Below, piece by piece: positions 6,491 to 11,454 of a DNA stretch of 11,454 nucleotides. The stretch comes from an uncultured Bacilli bacterium (lineage in GTDB: Bacteria > Bacillota_I > Bacilli_A > RF39 > UBA660). The stretch spans positions 1 to 11,454 of the forward strand of contig CAOOMX010000030.1 of NCBI GenBank assembly GCA_948497845.1, in the 5' to 3' direction. The notes below the pieces were generated by a model. That model did not search any database and had not been told where the DNA came from. It was given only the letters and a program-made list of their open reading frames with translations. Numbering within the stretch: position 1 is the first letter of the stretch; the number at the start of each line of letters is the position of its first letter. Position numbers and translations under genes: made by a program.

Positions 6491-7687
6491 ATGAGAGTAG
6501 AAATAGAAAAATTAGATCACCAAGGGCAAGGAATCGCCTACATAGATAATATTGTGACATTTATACCTAAAACCATCCCTAAGGATATAGTAGAAGTAGA
6601 AATAGTTGAAAAAAAGAAAAAGTATCAAAAAGGAAGGGTAACAAAGTATATAAAAAGAGGGCATGACTTTAAAGAAAGTTTTTGTCCTTTTTATGCTCTT
6701 TGTGGTGGCTGTAATTTAGAAAACTATAGTTATGAAAAGACAATAGAATACAAAAAAGAAAAAATAAAGAATCTATTTTTAAAAAAGAACATAGATATTA
6801 GTCCCATAGTAATTGAAAACCCTATGCCTAAAAATTATCGTAACAAAATAGAATTAAAAGTAAAAAATAAAGAAGTTGGCTTTTATGAAAAAAGAACCAA
6901 TAAATTAGTTAGAATCAATGAATGTTTCATAACAAATAAGGCTATAAATAAAGTAATTCCTTTTATTAATACATGGAATATAAATAATGGTAAAATTACC
7001 ATAAGATGTAATAAAAATGAAGAAATATTAATTATTATAGAGACAAAAGATACCATCAAAGTAGATGTAGAAGAATTAAAAAAAGAGATAAAACTAGTAG
7101 GAATTGTTTATAACAATAATTCGATGTATGGTCAAAATTTCTTATATGAAAGAATGAATGGATTATTATTTAGATATTCCTATGACGCTTTTTTTCAAGT
7201 GAATCCATATGTAGCAGAAAAGTTATTTTCCTTAATAGAAGAATTAGTAAAAGAGGATAAAAAAATATTAGATTTATATTCAGGAGTAGGGACTTTAGCT
7301 TTATCAGCAAGTAAAATAGACACAGAAGTTTATGGTATAGAGATTATTCCTAATGCTGTTTTAAATGCCATAAATAACGCTAAGTTAAATAATAAAGATA
7401 AGACAAAATTTCTACTAAATGATGTTGAAAAAGCCATTGATAAAATAAAAATGGACTTTGATGTCTGGATAATAGATCCTCCAAGAAGTGGAATAGATAA
7501 AAAGACATTAGAAACAATGTTAAAAAATAAGCCTAAAAAAATAATTTATGTATCTTGCGATGCTCTAACACTAATTAGAGATATAGAGGCATTAAATAAA
7601 ATCTATGAAGTAGAAAAAGTATATATATTAGATATGTTTAGTTATACCTATCACACAGAATGTATATGCGTGCTAAAAATTCGTTAA
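6491..7687 (+). CDS. rlmD: 23S rRNA (uracil-C5)-methyltransferase, RlmD/RlmCD (TrmA) family
   Basis: This SAM-dependent enzyme makes 5-methyluridine in 23S rRNA. RlmD modifies U1939; the single Gram-positive RlmCD modifies U747 and U1939, and this copy could be either. Domains in order: TRAM (1-56), iron-sulfur ligands CPFYALCGGC (Cys65, 71, 74) with Cys145 as likely fourth ligand, and AFFQVNP (233-239). The SAM motif follows (DLYSGVGT, 261-268), then GIEIIPNAVLNAINNA (282-297) and IDPPRSG (328-334). Next are catalytic YVSCDALTLIRD with nucleophile Cys356, and DMFSYTYHTE with base Glu390. All key residues are intact. AAAGGA lies about 7 bases before the ATG, three bases after the previous stop. 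The last 37 nt are duplicated downstream at 8702, marking an integration site. Confidence 0.93.
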   Translation: MRVEIEKLDHQGQGIAYIDNIVTFIPKTIPKDIVEVEIVEKKKKYQKGRVTKYIKRGHDFKESFCPFYALCGGCNLENYSYEKTIEYKKEKIKNLFLKKNIDISPIVIENPMPKNYRNKIELKVKNKEVGFYEKRTNKLVRINECFITNKAINKVIPFINTWNINNGKITIRCNKNEEILIIIETKDTIKVDVEELKKEIKLVGIVYNNNSMYGQNFLYERMNGLLFRYSYDAFFQVNPYVAEKLFSLIEELVKEDKKILDLYSGVGTLALSASKIDTEVYGIEIIPNAVLNAINNAKLNNKDKTKFLLNDVEKAIDKIKMDFDVWIIDPPRSGIDKKTLETMLKNKPKKIIYVSCDALTLIRDIEALNKIYEVEKVYILDMFSYTYHTECICVLKIR

Positions 7688-7713
7688 ATTCCTATAAATA
7701 AAGGGAAAATAAA
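7651..7713 (+). repeat. Left direct repeat (attL-like) at the rlmD 3' end
   Basis: These 63 bases comprise the last 12 codons plus stop of rlmD (less one base) and 26 nt downstream. They match 8702-8764 at 61 of 63 positions, and the flanks diverge immediately on both sides. The two differences (7678 A/G and 7681 T/C) fall at third codon positions and leave Lys and Ile unchanged. This is how an attachment site that rebuilds the target gene's 3' end looks. Confidence 0.85.
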
Positions 7714-7764
7714 CTGTGCAGCAAGGGCCAAAAAATTGTTGAAAGATGATAAAAAATTGAAGAT

Positions 7765-8598
7765 ATGATATTTGAAATAAGAGGAAAGCAAGTTATTTTC
7801 TCATCAGATGTTGCAAAATTATATAAAACAGAAACAAGAATTATAAATCAAACGATTAAAAGAAATATTATGAGATTTCCAGAATCATTTTGTTTTCAAC
7901 TAACTATGGAAGAATTAATAAACTTGAGATCACAATCTGTGACCTCAAGTTTAAGAAATGAAATAGTACATGGTGGAATAAGATATTTACCATATGTTTT
8001 AACTGAACAAGGAATAATGATGTTATCTGGGCTACTTAAAAGTGATGTTGCTGCCAAAGTAAATGTTCAAATTATTGACGCTTTTGTTGCTATGAGAAAA
8101 TTTATTTCAAGTACAATAGTAAATCAAAGTTTTATAAATAATTTAGTTTATAAGCATGATGAAGAAATCAAGTTACTAAAAGACTCTTTTGATAAATTAC
8201 AAGAAAAAGAAAAAAACAATGCAATATTCTTTGATGGACAAATTTATGATGCTTATTCTTTACTTTTAGATATTTTAAAAAGTTCAAAGAAAGAAATAAT
8301 TATTATTGATAATTATGCTGGTAAAGAATTATTAGATATTTTAAAAGAAATAAATGTTAATATAATAATTTATTCTGCAAATATGAATGAAAAATTAATC
8401 AAAAAATATAAAAGCCAATATAATAATGTTGAATTAGTATTTAATAATAGATTTCATGATAGATTTATTATTATAGACAACAAATATATATATCATTGTG
8501 GTAGTAGTTTTAAAGATTTAGGAAAGAAGTGTTTTGCTATAAATAAAATAGAAAGCAACAAAATCTTAATTGATGTTTTAGATGAAATCAGAAAGTAG
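7765..8598 (+). CDS. ORF6N-domain protein with a C-terminal phospholipase-D-like domain
   Basis: Residues 1-115 match the ORF6N domain of phage-type antirepressor and DNA-binding proteins. Landmarks are IRGKQVIFSSDVAKLY (5-20), NQTIKRNIMRFPESFCFQLT (28-47), LRSQSVTSS (54-62) and GGIRYLPYVLTEQGIMMLSG (70-89). A charged coiled-coil-like linker (about 128-151) leads to an alpha/beta domain. That domain holds HDRFIIID (His231, Arg233, Asp238), then GSS (246-248) and KDLGKK. This resembles one HKD half-site of the PLD superfamily with Arg for Lys, so catalysis is uncertain. The domain starts close to the first Met, about ten residues shorter than many relatives. In-frame stops lie just upstream and no good Shine-Dalgarno is visible. 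It is the only gene between the two rlmD 3'-end repeats. Confidence 0.8.
   Translation: MIFEIRGKQVIFSSDVAKLYKTETRIINQTIKRNIMRFPESFCFQLTMEELINLRSQSVTSSLRNEIVHGGIRYLPYVLTEQGIMMLSGLLKSDVAAKVNVQIIDAFVAMRKFISSTIVNQSFINNLVYKHDEEIKLLKDSFDKLQEKEKNNAIFFDGQIYDAYSLLLDILKSSKKEIIIIDNYAGKELLDILKEINVNIIIYSANMNEKLIKKYKSQYNNVELVFNNRFHDRFIIIDNKYIYHCGSSFKDLGKKCFAINKIESNKILIDVLDEIRK
7919..7953. repeat. 16-bp inverted repeat inside the ORF6N coding region
   Basis: The arms 7919-7934 (TAAACTTGAGATCACA) and 7938-7953 (TGTGACCTCAAGTTTA) pair at 15 of 16 positions; the one mismatch is A7929 opposite C7943. The loop is only three bases (ATC). It covers codons 52-63 (INLRSQSVTSSL). It is far stronger than the other hairpins seen inside genes of this window, apart from the one at 9307-9339. 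Confidence 0.85.
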
Positions 8599-8701
8599 TA
8601 TATATTCATAATAAACATTGTACCTATTTTGTTGGTGTATTATGGCATAGTCACTTATACCCAAACATATAAAGATCAACTATTCATTATGTACGTTCAA
8701 G
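8599..8701. other. Intergenic tail of the element, nothing recognised
   Basis: From the ORF6N stop to the right repeat I see no open frame of useful length, no convincing promoter and no terminator. The sequence before the right repeat does not resemble rlmD, so the duplication is limited to the 63-bp core. Confidence 0.5.
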
Positions 8702-8764
8702 TCACACAGAATGTATATGCGTGCTAAAGATCCGTTAAATTCCTATAAATAAAGGGAAAATAAA
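8702..8764 (+). repeat. Right direct repeat (attR-like), orphan copy of the rlmD 3' end
   Basis: This is the second copy of the 63-bp block at 7651-7713, again reading HTECICVLKIR-stop in one frame with no rlmD body upstream. Its codons AAG and ATC replace AAA and ATT. The preserved reading sense suggests it came from a functional rlmD gene, either the displaced native end or an end carried in by the element. Confidence 0.85.
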
Positions 8765-8830
8765 ATTAGACCATGCGAATTTGGACAAATAATAAATTGT
8801 GCTTGTGATAACCCTTTATAAATAAAAAAA

Positions 8831-8856
8831 TTATCATAAACTGATAAATTTTTTTA
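8831..8856 (+). terminator. Weak AT-rich hairpin with T-run
   Basis: TTATCA (8831-8836), loop TAAAC, TGATAA (8842-8847), then ATTTTTTT. The stem is short and has a single G/C pair, so it would be a weak terminator for transcription arriving from the element side. Confidence 0.3.
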
Positions 8857-8862
8857 TATTTG

Positions 8863-8891
8863 TTCACATCTTAAAGTATAGATGGTATAAT
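8863..8891 (+). promoter_or_regulatory. Strong sigma-A type promoter
   Basis: TTCACA (8863-8868), exactly 17 bases, then consensus TATAAT (8886-8891). It is the best sigma-A match in the window. It points into the start-less remnant at 8957 and the BRO pseudogene, so it may now transcribe mostly broken genes. Confidence 0.7.
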
Positions 8892-8956
8892 GAAACTAAA
8901 GAAAGTTTCGTTAAAAAATTTTATTTTACAGGTGCAACGCGAGGAGAAAGAAAAAA

Positions 8957-9088
8957 GTTGATATTTTTATAAAAATAAATGAATTACTAGAGCAATATAG
9001 CGAGATTCTTGATAAACAGTGTCTTTATAAATGCTGGCTGCGAAGAATGGATTTAATCATTCCACCTGAACAGGAATGTGCGATGTAG
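8957..9088 (+). pseudogene. Small start-less coding remnant
   Basis: A frame open from 8915 to TAG 9086-9088 encodes a helical peptide: INELLEQYSEILDKQ, then CLYKCWLRRMDLIIPPEQE. GCGAGGAGAAAG at 8939-8950 looks like a good Shine-Dalgarno, and a strong promoter lies about 65 bases upstream. However, no ATG, GTG or TTG occurs in frame at the right distance. I infer a small gene that lost its start codon, but I do not recognise the family and it may be noncoding. Confidence 0.3.
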
Positions 9089-9123
9089 TTTTGGAAATTA
9101 TTAAAAGGAAGGGGAAACTAAGC

Positions 9124-9701
9124 ATGAAGAATGAATTAAAAATAGTTGAGAAAGCATTTGAGGATAAACAAATAAGAACCATATGGGATAGTAATGAAGA
9201 AAAATTTTATATTAGTGTGGTTGATATGATTGAAATCCTAACAGATAGCGTTGAGCCTCGAAAATACTGGAATTGGCTGAAGAATAAATTATTAAAAGAA
9301 GACCAATTTGAAACGTCTAGTATTACTAGACAGTTCAAACTAATAGCTAAGGATGGCAAAAAACGTATGACAGATATAGTAGATATTGAGGGAACGTTTA
9401 GACTTATTGAATCTATTCCTTCAAAAAAAGCTGAACCAATTAAGCTGTGGTTGGCAAGACTTGGAAAAGAAAGAATAGATGAAGAATATGATCCAGAGAT
9501 TATAATTAATCGTGATTTTGAAACTTATAAAAGAAAAGGTTATTCTGATGAATGGATAAACCAAAGATTAAAATCTATAGACGCAAGAAAAAGAATTTTA
9601 CTGATGAATTAAAAAATAAAGGAATAGAAAGAAGCAAAGACTTTGCAGCACTTACCGATATTTTAACAAGTATATGGAGTGGTTATACAGTAAAAGAGTA
9701 A
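9124..9701 (+). pseudogene. BRO/DinD-type phage antirepressor, frameshifted
   Basis: The ATG at 9124 follows GGAAGGGG by 9 bases, a better start than the upstream ATG at 9076. The first frame gives 162 residues with a BRO-N-like domain: FYISVVDMIEILTDSVEPRKYW (~28-49), SSITRQFK (65-72), MTDIVDIEGTFRLIESIPS (82-100) and KKAEPIKLWLARLGKERI (101-118). It stops early at 9612. The family's continuation (FTDELKNKGIE, then FAALTDILTSIWSGYTVKE) is found in another frame from about 9594 to the TAA at 9699. So a one- or two-base indel in the A/T runs near 9588-9600 broke the gene, and the usual C-terminal helical domain is missing. Relatives are prophage antirepressors or DNA-damage-inducible protein D. 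The truncated first-frame product could still be made. A sequencing error is possible but would not explain the missing C-terminus. Confidence 0.75.
9307..9339. repeat. Imperfect 33-bp inverted repeat inside the BRO-type gene
   Basis: The inner arms GTCTAGTA (9315-9322) and TACTAGAC (9324-9331) are perfect around a single T. After two unpaired positions per side, TTTGAA (9307-9312) and TTCAAA (9334-9339) extend the symmetry. It covers residues 62-72, including SSITRQ. Confidence 0.75.
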
Positions 9702-10138
9702 TATGCTAGCAGAGGTATAAATATTAGAAACGAGAGACTTGATAAAATTATAAATGAATTAGATAAACAATTGGAAACTACTAAAACTATTCCTTTTGAT
9801 AAGAAACATATAGCTGTAGAAAAAGATACTTTTGACACTGTGAATAATCTAAAAAAATTATGGAACTACAACCTAAAATTAATCAAGTTTTCAATGAAAT
9901 TGATAGTTATGTTAGTAGTTATAATCCATTAGAAAAAGATAATTAAAATATCAAAGAGAAATCAAAGCATTAAAAACTAGAAATAGTAATCTTTTACAAG
10001 AAAATAACAAATTAAAATCTTATATAGATACAATTTTAGAGGTTAAAAAAGAAGTTTTTTAGGAAACTACCACAAATTGGTAATGAACCTACAAAAGATG
10101 GCGAAAGTAATAAAGAAACTCTTGAAATATCAATGTAA
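9702..10138 (+). pseudogene. Decayed C-terminal part of a probable MobV (Pre/Mob) relaxase
   Basis: Collinear coding sense continues across three frames. First, 9702 to ~9860 gives RNERLDKIINELDKQLET and IAVEKDTFDTVNNL. Second, 9860-9946 gives MELQPKINQVFNEIDSY and SYNPLEKDN. Third, 9949-10062 gives YQREIKALKTRNSNLLQENN and LKSYIDTILEVKKEVF. Last, from 10058 back in the second frame, FRKLPQIGNEPTKDGESNK ends at TAA 10136-10138. Long polar coiled-coil segments followed by an F-R-K-L-x-x-I-G-N-E type tail resemble the C-terminus of MobV plasmid mobilisation proteins; this is a memory-based match. The catalytic N-terminal HUH-type domain is absent. At least two frameshifts and a likely third lesion make it non-functional. 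It abuts the BRO pseudogene directly, so the two were joined by deletion or recombination. Confidence 0.5.
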
Positions 10139-10153
10139 ATTCAAAATATGGAG

Positions 10154-10159
10154 TATAAT
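10154..10159 (+). promoter_or_regulatory. Possible -10 element for the DUF1292/metalloprotease pair
   Basis: TATAAT at 10154-10159 lies 46 bases before the ATG at 10206. No -35 at 16-18 bp spacing and no TGn extension were found, so this is tentative. Confidence 0.25.
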
Positions 10160-10205
10160 CTATGTAAAATACGTGATATACTTAAAGCAACAGGAAGTGT
10201 TATTT

Positions 10206-10472
10206 ATGGATGAAGATAATATTATTGAAACTGCAGAAAATGGACAAATGAAGAAAATTAAAATTTTAAAATATTTTACTTGGAAGGAGACAGAGAGAGA
10301 TTATATAATATATAAAAATTGTGAAGATAATGAACTTTCTTTTATTGCCTATGCTGGTGAAGTTGTCGAAAGTGAGGATGCCTTAGTAATTTTGCCAATT
10401 ACCGATGATGTGGCTTTAGCATTTTTAGATATATTTAAAGAATATGGAGTAGTGCAAAATGGAAAGAATTGA
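10206..10472 (+). CDS. DUF1292-family small protein
   Basis: The 88-residue product has the DUF1292 pattern: an acidic start, a strand ending in FTWKETERDYIIYKN, a second strand (LSFIAYAGEV), then EDALVILPITDDVALAFLDIFKEY. DUF1292 proteins are small and cytosolic in Firmicutes, and no molecular function is established. AGGAAG lies about 8 bases before the ATG at 10206. The frame is open further upstream to 10077, but that extension is the shadow of the Mob remnant and lacks family sequence. The end overlaps the next gene by 14 bases, so the two are probably co-translated. The gene appears intact, in contrast to the pseudogenes just upstream. Confidence 0.7.
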   Translation: MDEDNIIETAENGQMKKIKILKYFTWKETERDYIIYKNCEDNELSFIAYAGEVVESEDALVILPITDDVALAFLDIFKEYGVVQNGKN

Positions 10473-11454
10473 AGAAAAGGATATACAAATTTTAAAGAAA
10501 AAGAGTTTAACTAAGAAAGTATGTACTTTGGTAAAACGAAGCGTTTTGGCAATCGTGAGCGTTTCCTTAGCAGTATCTCTTGCCACTGAGGCTGAAATAG
10601 TTGTGGCGAAAAGTAGGTTTAGTCATGATGAAGATTATTCGAATGCTTTGATTCTCGAAGGTGAGGAACGAAAAACTGCGATAAAAGAGTTATTCGAATC
10701 GGCAATCAATAGTAATCCATATATTGATGAGGAATATAAGGTAGCTATCATCAATGAATTTACTAAACGTGTTATAAACAATCATTACGAATATTTTACC
10801 GATGGAGTAATTTTGAATATGTGTGCTGTTGCAAGTACTGAAAAGGTTAGAGTAGCCCCTCATATGGTTGGTGCAATTGGAACATATGACCCCTTTGGAA
10901 ATACTCTGTCTTTTCGGGAATCTATAGAAGAGATGGGAACATTTAATAAATCTGTCCTTGCACACGAGCAATTGCATGCGATTCTTAGGGCATCGATGTT
11001 TACTTCTGGATATGCTATATTTGGTATATCAGGTGCTGCATTTAATGAAGGAATGACTTCGATGAGTAATATGGAATCGACATATAATAAAGAGCAGGAT
11101 GTTTTAATTATGTTAGCGCGTATATTAAATGATGATAGTTTATGGAAAAACTATTTTGAGAGCGATTTTGGAGGATTAAAAACTGAACTTGCTAAATATG
11201 TAAGCATGCGTGAAGTTGAAGAGTTTATGTGGTATATTGATTTTCAAATACTAAAGGGACGTTTTAGTAGATATATACCGAGTGATTCTACAGCTCGCGT
11301 ATTGCAGAGGGATCATGAGAAAAAAGAATTTTTTGAAGTAACAAGTAAATTTTTAGAAAAAGTATTTGAAGGAAAATATGGTATGAAAATGAGTGAGCAT
11401 TCTTGGGGTAAATTGATTATGGAAAGCCAAGATGGTAAATATGTGTTCGGTGTA
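10459..11454 (+). CDS. Secreted or membrane-anchored HExxH metalloprotease-like protein (3' partial)
   Basis: The frame is open from ATG 10459 to the window end (332 codons, no stop). GGAG lies about 9 bases before the ATG, which is inside the end of the DUF1292 gene. A basic N-terminus of about 27 residues precedes one hydrophobic segment (about 28-42), a signal peptide or anchor. An acidic/helical region (55-130) leads to the zinc site AHEQLHAIL (His169, Glu170, His173). Twenty-four residues on, FNEGMTSM supplies Glu197, the HExxH...E pattern of gluzincins. I do not recognise a named family. The C-terminal part (200-332) is helical with no visible repeats. Codon use is more GC-tolerant (GCG, CGT, CTC, GTG, TCG) than in the chromosomal genes to the left, consistent with transfer. 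The substrate cannot be inferred. Confidence 0.65.
   Translation, partial: MERIEEKDIQILKKKSLTKKVCTLVKRSVLAIVSVSLAVSLATEAEIVVAKSRFSHDEDYSNALILEGEERKTAIKELFESAINSNPYIDEEYKVAIINEFTKRVINNHYEYFTDGVILNMCAVASTEKVRVAPHMVGAIGTYDPFGNTLSFRESIEEMGTFNKSVLAHEQLHAILRASMFTSGYAIFGISGAAFNEGMTSMSNMESTYNKEQDVLIMLARILNDDSLWKNYFESDFGGLKTELAKYVSMREVEEFMWYIDFQILKGRFSRYIPSDSTARVLQRDHEKKEFFEVTSKFLEKVFEGKYGMKMSEHSWGKLIMESQDGKYVFGV

Larger units (their letters stand above)
7651..8764 (+). mobile_element. Small putative integrated element or remnant flanked by rlmD 3'-end repeats
   Basis: The repeat-bounded segment has a period of 1051 bp and contains a single gene (7765-8598) with phage antirepressor and PLD-like parts. 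No integrase, transposase or terminal inverted repeat is present. It could be a satellite mobilised in trans, or the collapsed remainder of a larger element that deleted its recombinase. The 3' end of rlmD homologues (rum/rumA) is a known insertion site for streptococcal mobile elements, which supports the reading. Confidence 0.6.

Noticed and set aside
7651..8764. Repeats as target-site duplications of a transposon or insertion sequence
   Set aside because: At 63 bp they are far longer than transposon duplications. There are no terminal inverted repeats and no transposase, and the repeat coincides with a gene 3' end.
10077..10205. N-terminal extension of the DUF1292 gene
   Set aside because: The extra 43 codons overlap the relaxase remnant in another frame and show no family sequence. 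A proper ribosome binding site precedes ATG 10206.
10690..10977. 95-residue minus-strand open frame
   Set aside because: It lies inside the plus-strand metalloprotease gene with its HEQLH motif and has no initiation signals of its own.
1..11454. Mycoplasma-type genetic code, CRISPR array, tRNA or rRNA genes
   Set aside because: TGA is used as a stop in gerA, and tryptophan codons are TGG. No regularly spaced short repeats and no cloverleaf or rRNA-like sequence were seen on either strand.

Overview
The window is AT-rich DNA that uses the standard genetic code: TGA ends gerA and tryptophans are TGG. It has Gram-positive style ribosome binding sites and an intact germinant-receptor operon. Together these suggest a spore-forming Firmicute of the Bacilli/Clostridia type, probably an uncultured gut lineage. 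The species cannot be named from the sequence.

Layout. Positions 1-335 hold the 3' end of a surface-type protein. Its last ~45 codons are compositionally foreign to their surroundings and look like a diversity-generating-retroelement (DGR) variable region. A hairpin terminator (365-400) separates it from a minus-strand VanY-type D,D-carboxypeptidase (393-1358). A divergent promoter pair then serves that gene and a 118-residue hypothetical protein (1450-1806). On the minus strand, gerA-gerC-gerB (5308 down to 1775) form a tightly overlapping spore germinant-receptor operon, preceded by a good match to a forespore sigma-G promoter. On the plus strand from 5432, an extended -10 promoter drives a LiaF-like membrane protein, a small four-helix membrane protein and an RlmD/RlmCD-family 23S rRNA m5U methyltransferase.

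The region from the rlmD 3' end to the window end is accessory. The last 37 nt of rlmD plus 26 nt downstream (7651-7713) recur as a direct repeat at 8702-8764. The two differences are both synonymous in the rlmD frame. This is the footprint expected of site-specific integration into the rlmD 3' end. The ~1-kb segment between the repeats encodes one protein, an ORF6N antirepressor-type domain fused to a PLD-like domain, and no recombinase.

Right of the second repeat are a strong sigma-A promoter, a start-less remnant, a frameshifted BRO/DinD-type antirepressor pseudogene and the decayed C-terminus of a probable MobV relaxase. An apparently intact pair follows: a DUF1292 protein overlapping a secreted or membrane-anchored HExxH metalloprotease that runs off the window. 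Both antirepressor-type genes carry a strong intragenic inverted repeat over a similar S/T/Q-rich peptide.

Working together: vanY and the LiaF-like protein fit cell-envelope maintenance, and gerA/gerC/gerB fit forespore expression and nutrient sensing in the spore inner membrane. The rlmD 3' end appears to be an insertion hot spot collecting phage-type and plasmid-type modules.
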